From contig CAZTTH010000041.1 in the NCBI GenBank assembly GCA_964615975.1, positions 1 to 29,851 of the forward strand: 29,851 bases of DNA, given 5' to 3'. The position numbers and the translations under genes are program-made. Each line of letters opens with the position of its first letter. The first letter of the stretch is position 1. Below the pieces are notes generated by a model. It had not been told where the DNA came from, made no database searches, and saw only the letters and a program-made list of their open reading frames with translations. Source of the DNA: CAZTTH01 sp964615975 (GTDB lineage Bacteria > Verrucomicrobiota > Lentisphaeria > JABSQK01 > JAJFLO01). Of this stretch, positions 14,712 through 24,200 are shown one piece after another.

Positions 14712-15258
14712 TAACGATTTTCTCCACCATGATTATTTCGTCTCCAATGAGACCCTTATATACCGACTTCTATTATCCCGCCACAGGCGTGGGACAAGCA
14801 AATTCAGACCTCTGATATTTCTGGATGATTTAATTCGATCGTCCCTGACAGGACTGTGGATGCGAACGTCAATAGCAATCCCGCCAATAAATGAGCGGGC
14901 TACTTTCAAGCATCCCCACAAGGGATTGGGAATTAATAAGCTCATTTGGTTTTGATTTTTTCATTGGTGGATAGAAAACAATTACAACGGACGTATCCCG
15001 TCAGAGACGATTGAATGGTCTCGAATAATCTGGCGTGATCTGATTTTCTGTTTGGTTGCGGTTCCGCCGCGTTAGGTTTTACTCTTATTACATTGGCATG
15101 TTTTCGCGTTTCTCACCACTATTCCCCAATTTATTCCCTCCATCATTCAGAATGCCTGATGACACATGCAAACCGGATGGATCATGGAATAATGTTCGTT
15201 GCATAATCTACTCTGCCAAACTATTGTCAGGGTTATGAAAAGGACACGACCACTCAAC
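14712..15258. other. Intergenic with two hairpins, no gene supported
   Basis: Between the divergent mvaD and treY genes. Two GC-rich hairpins stand out: TCCCGCCACAGGCGTGGGA (14776-14794, one mismatch) and CCCGC-CAATAAATGA-GCGGG (14880-14899). They resemble REP-like intergenic elements. Short frames on both strands show no family features. The stretch 15000-15200 should hold the treY promoter, but I see no clear -35/-10 pair. Confidence 0.4.
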
Positions 15259-18057
15259 ATGAAAGCGACAACCATCGCCACCTATCGGTTACAATTCAAT
15301 CCCGGATTCCGATTCGAAGATGCCGGTAAAATCATTTCCTATCTATGTAACCTGGGCATCTCGGATATCTACTCCTCACCCATATTCCAAGCCACTCCCG
15401 ACAGTACCCACGGCTATGATGTGGTCGATCCCAATCGCATTAACCATGAACTGGGCGGCATGCCGGGTTTCAAAGCCGTGAATGACCGGGCCCGGCGTCA
15501 CGGGTTGGGCTGGATTCAGGACATCGTTCCCAATCATACCGCCTTCAGCGGTGATAATGTCATGCTCATGGATGTATTCGAACAAGGGATGGTCTCGACA
15601 TTCCGTGATTTCTTTGATATCGACTGGCAGGCGGGCGAGCGGAAAAAGGTATTGGCGCCTTTCCTGGGAAGCTCCTGCGTCGACTGCCTGGCCAAGGGAG
15701 AGATCACGCTTGACTGGTCCGTCGACGGCTTGAGCATCAATTATTATTCACTGAAGTTTCCGGTTAAACTGAGCTCATATCACACTGTTTTTGCCGGCTG
15801 CGCGGATAAAATTGGCGCCATGCAGGGAAGCAACACGGGCGCCGGTAATGTCGGCGAGCGTGTGCTGGCCATACTCAAGCCATTCTTATCGAGCAGGCAA
15901 AAAAAAACATTGACTCTAAAGAAAATCCGCTGGGTCAAGCGCCAACTGTGGGATGAATATCAAAAATCTCCCGATCTGCGGGAATATATCGATTGTTGTC
16001 TGACCCGATATCGAAAGCAAAAGTCCGATTCCGATGTCCGGCAATTATGGGAGCAGCTCCTTGACGAACAAGTCTACCGTTTGGTGTGCTGGCGACAGGC
16101 GGATGAGGATATCGATTATCGGCGCTTCTTCACTATCAATGGCCTGATATCGATGCGGGTAGAGAAGGCAAGCGTCTTCGATCATACTCATGATTTGATC
16201 TGCCGAATGGTAAAATCCAAAGCCTTCACCGGTGTGCGGGTGGATCATATTGACGGGTTGTATGAGCCTGCCAAATACCTGTCCCGATTAGTGAAAAAAT
16301 TGGGCATGAACCGGATATGGGTCGAAAAGATTCTCGCGGTGGATGAACTTCTGCCGGAATCCTGGCCGATTCGGGGAACTACCGGCTATGATTTCCTCAA
16401 CGCGGTCAACGGCGTATTCTGTTGTCAGCCCAACGAAAAATCATTTTCCCGGCTTTACCACGAATTGACTTCATGCCTGGAAGAGTGTGGCGCCATTGCC
16501 ATGACACAAAAACGCCTGTTCCTGAATCAACAGATGGCGGGAGACCTTAAACTCTTATTGCGGCGGCTGCGTCAATGCCTCTCTGACAAGCGCAATGAAG
16601 ATGATCCTTCAGACCGTGATCTGACCCGGGCATTAAAGGAAATTCTCATTCATTTTCCGGTCTATCGGACCTATATCGAGACCTATCCTGTTTCCGCTTG
16701 CGACCGCGAGATTCTTCAATCCACATTATCGCAAGTGGGTAAAATGTCGCCGGAACTGATGCCGGCATTGACGGTTATCAAGCGCTGTTTGCTGGGGGAA
16801 GACAAGGAGAAAATCAGCGCCAGGCTGAGCCGAGCGCGGCGCCAATTCATCAAAAGATTTCAGCAGCTCAGCGGACCGGTCATGGCCAAAGGATTTGAGG
16901 ATACCACGTTATACCGCTACAACCGCCTGCTCGCCCTGAACGAAGTCGGAGGCGAACCGCATTCATTTGGTTGGGATCTGGCGGAATTTCACAGGTTTAA
17001 CCTTGATCGGGGAGAACAATGGCCGGACACCATGAACGCCACTGCCACCCACGACACCAAACGCGGCGAGGACATGCGCGCCCGCTTGCATGTGCTGTCG
17101 GAAATTCCCGCTGAATGGCGCCAGCAGGTACTCGCCTGGAAAACCCTTAACCGGGAGATCAAGACCAGGATCGCAACGCAGTTATTTCCTGACGACAACA
17201 TGGAATATTTCATTTACCAAAGCCTGCTGGGCGCCTGGCCTTTTGTCAGTTTGGAAGCGGACAATTTTGTTGAGCGCATGCAAAATTATCTGATCAAAGC
17301 GGCGCGTGAATCTCAGGCTTTTACTACCTGGACCTCCCCTAATCAGGATTATGAAGCGGCATTAAAACGTTTCGTTACCGGTATCCTGTCTGCCGCGACG
17401 GGGAATCACTTCTTGCCGGCATTTCTGCCATTGCAACAGAAAATCGCTTTTTATGGCGCGTATAATTCCCTCTCCCAAACCCTGATCAAAGTCACCGCGC
17501 CCGGTATTCCCGATATTTATCAGGGCACTGAATACTGGGATTTGAGCCTGGTCGATCCGGATAATCGGCGGCCAGTCGATTATCCGGCGCGGATTTACAC
17601 CTTGAACGACATGTTAAAACGCGAGCAATCCGACCTGACTCCATTGCTCCGGGAGTTACAGGCGCAGTGGCAGGATGGGCGGATCAAACAATTTTTACTC
17701 CATCGCAGTCTGCAGGCGCGGCGGGAGTATGGAACCCTCTTCCAACGTGGTGACTATCTCCCCCTGAAAGTATCAGGAACTCACGCCGATCATGTCATCG
17801 CGTTTGCGCGCCGCTGGCTTTCTGATGGTTGGGCGATCACTATTGTGCCGCGCTTCCTGACAAACCTGATCAAGGTAGGAAAAGCGCCACTGACCAGAGC
17901 GGTATGGGGGGACACCTGGGTTATGTTGCCTTCCGCGGCGCCGGGACAATGGCGGAATTCGATTACCAATGAAATCCACACCTGCTCGCGGCGAATCAGC
18001 ATCGGTGAAGTCTTAAATCAATACCCTGTCGCCCTGTTGAAGGATTACCAGAAATGA
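15259..18057 (+). CDS. treY: Maltooligosyl trehalose synthase
   Basis: A 932-residue GH13 enzyme that isomerises the reducing-end alpha-1,4 bond of maltodextrin to alpha,alpha-1,1, giving maltooligosyl trehalose. Motifs: ATYRLQFNPGFRFEDAGKII at the start, QDIVPNHTAF at about 86, GVRVDHIDGLYEPAKYL at about 325 with the nucleophile Asp, RIWVEKILAVDELLPESWPI at about 353 with the acid/base Glu, and ATATHDTKRGEDMRARL near 594. The DIYQGTEYWDLSLVDPDNRR segment at about 753 is also typical. Length is normal. ATG 15259 is chosen because family members begin just before ATYRLQF; an ATG at 15235 and a TTG at 15199 lie upstream, and none has a good binding site. The last four bases overlap malQ. The partner hydrolase TreZ is not in the window. 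Confidence 0.95.
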   Translation: MKATTIATYRLQFNPGFRFEDAGKIISYLCNLGISDIYSSPIFQATPDSTHGYDVVDPNRINHELGGMPGFKAVNDRARRHGLGWIQDIVPNHTAFSGDNVMLMDVFEQGMVSTFRDFFDIDWQAGERKKVLAPFLGSSCVDCLAKGEITLDWSVDGLSINYYSLKFPVKLSSYHTVFAGCADKIGAMQGSNTGAGNVGERVLAILKPFLSSRQKKTLTLKKIRWVKRQLWDEYQKSPDLREYIDCCLTRYRKQKSDSDVRQLWEQLLDEQVYRLVCWRQADEDIDYRRFFTINGLISMRVEKASVFDHTHDLICRMVKSKAFTGVRVDHIDGLYEPAKYLSRLVKKLGMNRIWVEKILAVDELLPESWPIRGTTGYDFLNAVNGVFCCQPNEKSFSRLYHELTSCLEECGAIAMTQKRLFLNQQMAGDLKLLLRRLRQCLSDKRNEDDPSDRDLTRALKEILIHFPVYRTYIETYPVSACDREILQSTLSQVGKMSPELMPALTVIKRCLLGEDKEKISARLSRARRQFIKRFQQLSGPVMAKGFEDTTLYRYNRLLALNEVGGEPHSFGWDLAEFHRFNLDRGEQWPDTMNATATHDTKRGEDMRARLHVLSEIPAEWRQQVLAWKTLNREIKTRIATQLFPDDNMEYFIYQSLLGAWPFVSLEADNFVERMQNYLIKAARESQAFTTWTSPNQDYEAALKRFVTGILSAATGNHFLPAFLPLQQKIAFYGAYNSLSQTLIKVTAPGIPDIYQGTEYWDLSLVDPDNRRPVDYPARIYTLNDMLKREQSDLTPLLRELQAQWQDGRIKQFLLHRSLQARREYGTLFQRGDYLPLKVSGTHADHVIAFARRWLSDGWAITIVPRFLTNLIKVGKAPLTRAVWGDTWVMLPSAAPGQWRNSITNEIHTCSRRISIGEVLNQYPVALLKDYQK

Positions 18058-19556
18058 CATCACGACACAATGGAATTTTAGTGCATCTTACCTCTCTGCC
18101 ATCGCCATTTGGGGTGGGCGATCTGGGACCTGAAGCCCATCGCTTTGTCGATACATTGGCGGCAGCGAAACAATCCCTATGGCAGATTCTGCCCATTAAC
18201 CCGACCACCCCCGGGTTTGGCAATTCCCCCTATGGGAGTTACTCGTCGTTTGCCGGCAATCCGCTCTTGATCAGCCCTGAATTTCTGGTGCGGCCAGGTT
18301 ATCTGCGTGAAGCGGATATCAGTAACGTCCCCGATTTTCCCGCGTCACGGGTTGATTACCATGCCGCCAGCAGGTTCAAACAACAGCTCTTCTGCCTGGC
18401 GTGGGAGAGACGAAAAAAAAAGCTTGCCGATGACCGGCGGTTTCTCGAATTTTGCCGCGAACAATCCGCCTGGCTCAATGACCACGCCCTATTCTGTGCC
18501 CTCAAGAATCATTTCAAGGGATCGGTCTGGAACGAATGGGACAAACCGATTCGTGATCGTAAAATGAAGACATTGCAGCTTTTCCGGCAAGAACTGAAAG
18601 TCGCGATTCAGCAGGAACAGTTTCTGCAATATCTCTTTTTTGAGCAATGGACCAACCTCAAGTCGCATTGTCATAAAATGGGGGTGAAGCTGGTCGGGGA
18701 TTTGCCGATTTACGTGCATTATGACAGCTGTGATGTCTGGTCGCATTCCAAGAACTTCAAGTTGGATAGCCGTAAAAAACCGGTAGTTGTGGCGGGTGTG
18801 CCGCCCGATTATTTCAGCGCGACCGGACAACTCTGGGGCAACCCGGTATATGATTGGGATTGGCAAAGCCAGGATGGTTATCGCTGGTGGGTCAGGCGAT
18901 TCGCCATCAGCCTGAAACGGTTCGATTACCTGCGCGTGGATCATTTTCGCGGCTTTGTTGGCTATTGGGAGGTGCCCGCTACTGAGGAAACCGCCATCAA
19001 CGGGTACTGGGTAAAAGCGCCGGCGGATGATTTCTTTGCGACTTTGCGGACAACGTTTCGTCAATTGCCGCTGGTCGCGGAGGATCTCGGTGAGATTACC
19101 CCCGATGTTCGGGAGGTCATGCACCGCTTTGACTTTCCCGGCATGAAAATCCTCCTCTTTACTTTTGGCGAGGACACGCCTGACAATCCCTATTCGCCAC
19201 ACAATTATGACCGGCGATATTGGGTATACCCCGGCACCCATGACACTAATACCATCAAAGGCTGGTATCAGACCGAATTGCCGGCCAGTAATAAAAAACG
19301 ACTTCGGCAGTACCTTGGCAAGCAGGTCACCCACCACACGGTTTCCTGGGATTTGATCCGGCTGGCCATGGGTTCGGTAGCGGAAGTGGCCATTATTCCA
19401 TTGCAGGATGTGCTCGGGTTGGGTGATGAAGCCCGGATGAACATTCCGGCAACATCCTCCGGCAACTGGGAATGGCGTTTCACCGCCGCACAGTTAAACC
19501 CAGACATCATCGAGCACCTGGCATCATTGACCAAACTTTATGGCCGGGCGCGATGA
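18054..19556 (+). CDS. malQ: 4-alpha-glucanotransferase (amylomaltase)
   Basis: A 500-residue GH77 enzyme that transfers maltosyl units between alpha-1,4-glucans. Motifs: RHNGILVHLTSLPSPFGVGD and LPINPTTPGFGNSPYGSYSS at the N-terminus, GDLPIYVHYDSCDVW at about 216, YLRVDHFRGFVGYWEVP at about 291 with the nucleophile Asp, LVAEDLGEITPDV at about 340 with the acid/base Glu, and YPGTHDTNTIKGW at about 391. Full length and intact. It overlaps treY by four bases (ATGA), so the two are co-translated. MalQ would lengthen short maltodextrins into substrates for TreY, linking glycogen turnover to trehalose synthesis, an arrangement known in other bacteria. Cytoplasmic. Confidence 0.97.
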   Translation: MTSRHNGILVHLTSLPSPFGVGDLGPEAHRFVDTLAAAKQSLWQILPINPTTPGFGNSPYGSYSSFAGNPLLISPEFLVRPGYLREADISNVPDFPASRVDYHAASRFKQQLFCLAWERRKKKLADDRRFLEFCREQSAWLNDHALFCALKNHFKGSVWNEWDKPIRDRKMKTLQLFRQELKVAIQQEQFLQYLFFEQWTNLKSHCHKMGVKLVGDLPIYVHYDSCDVWSHSKNFKLDSRKKPVVVAGVPPDYFSATGQLWGNPVYDWDWQSQDGYRWWVRRFAISLKRFDYLRVDHFRGFVGYWEVPATEETAINGYWVKAPADDFFATLRTTFRQLPLVAEDLGEITPDVREVMHRFDFPGMKILLFTFGEDTPDNPYSPHNYDRRYWVYPGTHDTNTIKGWYQTELPASNKKRLRQYLGKQVTHHTVSWDLIRLAMGSVAEVAIIPLQDVLGLGDEARMNIPATSSGNWEWRFTAAQLNPDIIEHLASLTKLYGRAR

Positions 19557-19673
19557 TCAATGGATCCCCGCCTATTCATTCAGGTGGCGAAGATTTGTCT
19601 GGAAGAAATAGACAATTAAAGAGACGCCGGAGATTTTTTACCACTCAGTCTAATTCAACATAGGCAGAGAAGA

Positions 19674-20057
19674 ATGCTGAAACGCGATAAAATAAAAACG
19701 ATTGGCAGGTTCAAAAAATTGATCCCCATCGACATGATTGACACGACCTATGCTGCGAAACATTTTCTCAGTCCAACGGAAGCAATGGTCAAGAAATACC
19801 AGTCATCACCATCCGATACTGCTTGGCGGGAATATGAAAATGAATACCTGAAGATTATTCAGGAACGTTTTGAGAAAAACCAGGAACTGTTTGATGTGTT
19901 GGCACGAAGAGCGATGAACGAAAATGTCAAACTCGGTTGTTTCTGTCCCACCCGAAGGATTCCGGATGTCTATATGTGTCATACGGTAATTGCCTTGCGA
20001 TTCATGCAGGAAAAGTACCCAGAACTGGAGGTGGAATTACCGGTCATTACCTCATGA
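19674..20057 (+). CDS. DUF488-like protein
   Basis: A 127-residue protein resembling the C-terminal two thirds of DUF488 proteins. A segment with YAAKHFLSPTEAMVKKYQSS is followed by AWREYENEYLKIIQERFEKN, then ENVKLGCFCPTR and a closing CHTVIALRFMQEKYPE. DUF488 members usually keep an N-terminal strand and a KD..CHR motif; here it reads CFCPTR...MCHTVI, so the match is distant. The function of the family is unknown. The ATG is preceded by AGAGAAGA. It lies 117 bases after malQ on the same strand and may be on the same transcript. No signal peptide. Confidence 0.65.
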   Translation: MLKRDKIKTIGRFKKLIPIDMIDTTYAAKHFLSPTEAMVKKYQSSPSDTAWREYENEYLKIIQERFEKNQELFDVLARRAMNENVKLGCFCPTRRIPDVYMCHTVIALRFMQEKYPELEVELPVITS

Positions 20058-20149
20058 CTTGCTGAACATTCAAATATTATCCTACCTCACTAATGCCGAA
20101 ATCCGATCGATATTGATTTCAGGCGAAACAAGAATAGAAAAAGCAATTC

Positions 20150-21289
20150 TTATTGGACGAAAACCAGGTATCCAATCCCCGGTTGTAAAGGTTCATGGGC
20201 AACGACGAATTTCGTTTTATCCCACATCCAGATCAAGGACGAAATCCCCGGAACATCCGGGGCTGGGCCGGCTTCCTCCAGGCCAAAGAGATTCCATCCG
20301 GCTTGCAAAGACAAATAGCTGTTGTTAGTCTTTTCTCCAACGAGCTGGATGGTATGATCGGGAAGATCGGCAAAATAAATCCAAAAACCGGTGTTCGGCG
20401 GGATTTCAGCAAGTGGAAGGAATTGCGGCGATGTGCCCGATGAATCAAGACCAAAGACAGTTCCTGAATACTGGCGATTGAATATCCGTTGAGGCAGGGC
20501 ATTGGGGATAAGCAACGGCAAAGATCGGAGGTTCCAGCCAGTCTGAATTGGCAACGTAAATAGAGTTCCGTTTGGTATGCTGGTTTTGTCCTGAGGATTA
20601 CTGCGATAGATGAACTCGGTTATATTCAAGTAACCGTCATTGTCATTGTCCTGCCCGGCGACAAATCCGGTATCGGATGCAAACCACTGCTGTTCCCAAA
20701 AATCCGGCAATCCATCCTGATCGATATCCGGCCCATCGATTGCGGGACCGGACACCAAAATCGTGGCAACCGGGGTAACAGGATCATTGGAAGGGATCGA
20801 CACCACGGCGCTTCGGTTGCCTGCGACCTCGGCGGTAAAAGTGACATCGATCTCAACGGACTCCTGAGCGAGAAGGGAGCGATTGGAAGCTTCGTCACGC
20901 GTTATGGTAAAATCGGTTGGGTTGGCGCCTCCCAAGGTGATCACCCCCAGATGCAGAGGGCCGGTACCAGTATTGGTTATGGTAAAGGTTGTCGGAAAGG
21001 TGCTGCTGCCGACAAATACACCACCGCTGAATTCGTATTCGGTCAATGAGAGACTGATGGCAGCGGCAGCCGATTGCCCGGCGGCACGCTGGCGCAAGTT
21101 GCCGGCGGCATCGTAGACATAGTCGATTTTGGTGGTGGAGGAGTAATCGACGGTTTGCAAGCGCCCGAATGCATCATACCTAATGGACAGGGATGCCGTT
21201 TCACCAGATGCCGGGATAGCGCAGTGGAATAAAACTATCAGCCCACAGGTGCAAAGGAATCTTGAATATTGGAAGAAGTGATCGATCAT
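20150..21289 (-). CDS. Exported partner of the RHS/SBBP protein (YD repeats, anchor-D, Ca-binding, GWNL domain)
   Basis: A 379-residue exported protein. Residues 1-30 are a signal peptide (hydrophobic FLCTCGLIVLFHCAI, likely cleavage after ASG). Residues 34-70 hold two YD repeats (IRYDAFGRLQTVDYSSTTKI, DYVYDAAGNLRQR). About 80-190 form a choice-of-anchor-D/ASPM-type beta domain (FTITNTGTGPLHLGVITLGG). About 192-235 carry thrombospondin-type-3-like calcium repeats (DIDQDGLPDFWEQQW, DNDNDGYLNITEF). The C-terminal part has two GWNL units (LPIQTGWNLRSLPLL, LSLQAGWNLFGLEE), a module often found at the end of exported proteins with such calcium repeats. The start overlaps the stop of the giant upstream gene (ATGA), so the two proteins are made together. 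It is not an obvious immunity protein, because it is itself exported. Confidence 0.85.
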   Translation of the reverse strand: MIDHFFQYSRFLCTCGLIVLFHCAIPASGETASLSIRYDAFGRLQTVDYSSTTKIDYVYDAAGNLRQRAAGQSAAAAISLSLTEYEFSGGVFVGSSTFPTTFTITNTGTGPLHLGVITLGGANPTDFTITRDEASNRSLLAQESVEIDVTFTAEVAGNRSAVVSIPSNDPVTPVATILVSGPAIDGPDIDQDGLPDFWEQQWFASDTGFVAGQDNDNDGYLNITEFIYRSNPQDKTSIPNGTLFTLPIQTGWNLRSLPLLIPNALPQRIFNRQYSGTVFGLDSSGTSPQFLPLAEIPPNTGFWIYFADLPDHTIQLVGEKTNNSYLSLQAGWNLFGLEEAGPAPDVPGISSLIWMWDKTKFVVAHEPLQPGIGYLVFVQ

Positions 21290-24200
21290 TGAATCAGCTC
21301 CTTATCCCCGAGTTCGATCGGGTCTTCTTCTTCGAATTTTGGCGGGGGCGACTTCAGCCCTGTCGATGATTTTTGGGGAAGTTGTTCATTGGGATCGGAG
21401 ATGACCTTCCCTGGCTGTTTCTCCGTCGCCTTAGCGGCGCGATTCCTTTGATCACGCGCGATGGCTTCCTGCAGTTGCAGTTTCAAAATTCTGGAATTAT
21501 TCTCCTGATTCTCATTCTTCTTTAGGATTGATTCAAGCAGAGATTCTCTTCCCAGTATTTTTGCCACTAAATTATCCCGGCCAGGACCAAACTTCTCAAA
21601 AACTTTGGTATCTTTTTCGTCGGCAAGAAAAATAAGACTGAAAAATGCTCTGAATTCATTGCTGTCTTTTTCTGCCTTATCTTTTTTTCTCTCAAACTCT
21701 TCGATTATTTTTTGCCCTTTTTCAAAACGATCAGCTGTATCATCGTATTTGTCGTCTTCAGACTGAGTTCCATTCGGATCAATGAAGATATGCGGCGCAT
21801 TGCGAGCGTATAGATAGGGATTCAAATCCATAACCCGATCGGTTCGCGGCCATAATGGCTCACGAATCAGAAATGATTGGGTGGTGGCGTCGTAATAGCG
21901 GCGTCCCATCTGGTATAATAAGCCATTGGCGCCTTCGCTTCGGACACCAGATTTCCCAACAAAAAGAAATGGTTGGGTCGATGAGCCGGTATGTTGGAGG
22001 AGACGGCCAAACGGATCATAGGCGTAGGCATCGCTGACACTGCCATCGCCATTTGTTAGTGCGATTGTCGTTCCTATTTTATCGAAGTGATAAAAGAAGA
22101 CTGAATTTGTAGAACCCGCATCGATCCCATAAAGCAATGTACCTTGCGGCGACCATACATAGTATCGACTGAACACACTTGTATCCGCATCCTGTTCCGC
22201 GACAATCGGATTGCGGATAATGGCATTGTTATGATGGAAATGAGTGGTAACGCCGCCGGATTTTCTGGCGATCAAGTCACCCAATACGTTATATGACAAT
22301 TCGGTATCACCCACTTTGATCAAGCGACTCTTGCCATCCCATTCATAGGTTCTTGTCGGATCGGCAGTCCGCCGGCCACGTTCATCGTATTGGTATCCGG
22401 TAGTGGTGATCTGTGACGCCGCATCGAAGGTGAAATCGGTGATATTATCGCCGATATGACTGGCAGGCGCGAGCGGCACATCCATGTCAATGCCGGTTAC
22501 CTGGCCAGCGGCATCATAGTGATATTGCAAATCGATGAAATCACCATCCTGACGGCGCTTGATTCGACCGGCGGCATCGTAGTCAAACGAGGTGTTAATG
22601 CCCGAGCTGCGCGTCATGCCAATCAAACGACGGTCATCGTCGTATTGCATCGTGACCTCGCCATTGACCAGATCATCATGGACGCGAAGCAGAAGACCAG
22701 TCGCGGCATCATAGTTGTAAATCACCGAAAACAGATTGTTGTTATAGGATGCTTTCGACAAACGTCCGTCGTCGTCGTACTCCGCGCCGAAGGCGATGCC
22801 ACCGAGCGTTGTCGTCGAAATAATTCGTTCCTCGGCGTCGCGACTAAGAACCAGATCGTTGCCGCTTGTTAGTCGATCGTTGTTGTCGTAGGTATATACC
22901 AGATCAGGACCGTCGGTGTATTGCTCACGGGTCAGATTCCCCACCGCGTCGTAGCTGTTAGTCAAGACTTCACTGGTTGGAAAGTTCACTTCAGTCAGTC
23001 GTCCGCGATCATCATATGCATAGGTCCAGGTGTGTGACAATGGATCGGTGATCGATTGCAGGCGCCGCATCGCGGTATACGAGAAATTCCAGATTTCACC
23101 ATTGGCATCGGTCAGCGAGGTCAACTTGCCATTGTCGTCACGGGTAAACGCTGCGGTTAATGCACGATGATTGGTGGCATCATTCAGAGCTGTTCCGATG
23201 AGTCTGCCGAGGTTGTCATAAGTATTGGCTATGGTTCGTCCCAGAGGATCAATGGATTTGGTCTGCCGCCGCATTGCATCATATTCATATCTGGTCTTTT
23301 GGTTAAGTGCGTTGGTAATGCCGGTTACATCGCCAGTCCGATTGTGCTCCACCGTGATGGTCCGGTTTAACGGTGATTTAATCGAGGTGAGTTCGCCTTC
23401 GCGATTATAACCGAATTGCCAGGACTTTCCCGCATTGGTCATTTGAGTTAACCGATTCAAGCGATCATAAACGAAATTGAATGACACTCCCGCGGGTGTT
23501 GTAATCGAATCTACCCGGCTCATGACATCATAGCCGATATGGGTGGTTTTATTCCGACGATCGGTAATGGTGGTCAGGCGATCCATCAGATCATAGCCGC
23601 TGATTGAAAGGTTGGTCTCGGGATCGCCGATACTGGTGACATTGCCATTGGCGTCATAAGCAAAGGTGCGAGTATTACCGTTTTCATCGGTGATCGCGGT
23701 GATACGATCGATCTCGTCGTAGGCAATGGTTATGCGCATGGGTATTTCATTGGTGGAATCCGGACGGACAATCTCGGTCAGCCGCTTATGGACATCATAG
23801 TTGTATGAGGAAACACCGGTATCGGTATCCGTGTAGGTTGCCAGGGTACCATCGTTGTTATAAGTGAATGTTTCCACGCCGGAACGAACGTTGGTATGAG
23901 TCAGTATTTGCCCCCGATCATTCCAAGTAAAAGTCTCCTGATGGCTGCCACGATCCGTCAAGGACAGGATATTGCCGTGACTATCGTAGACAAAGGATAC
24001 GAATGTTCCGTCAGGATAATCGATCCGGGAGACATCGTAAAAGGTGGCGGTGATTTGTTCGCTCTCGAAAGGATTAACGATGGGTTGATTGTTTGCCTGA
24101 TAGGTCCACGATGTTGTCCTGCCCTCGGGATCGGTGATCGCGGCGATTTTTCCCGATTGAGCATGATATGTGGTCGTCCAGGAGCGGCTCTCCCGATCGG

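Noticed and set aside
15199..15258. Upstream TTG/ATG extension of treY
   Set aside because: Family members begin immediately before ATYRLQF, and the extension has no binding site or conserved residues; kept only as an alternative.
18489..19337. 282-codon open frame on the minus strand
   Set aside because: It lies wholly inside malQ, whose motifs are unambiguous; it has no family features.
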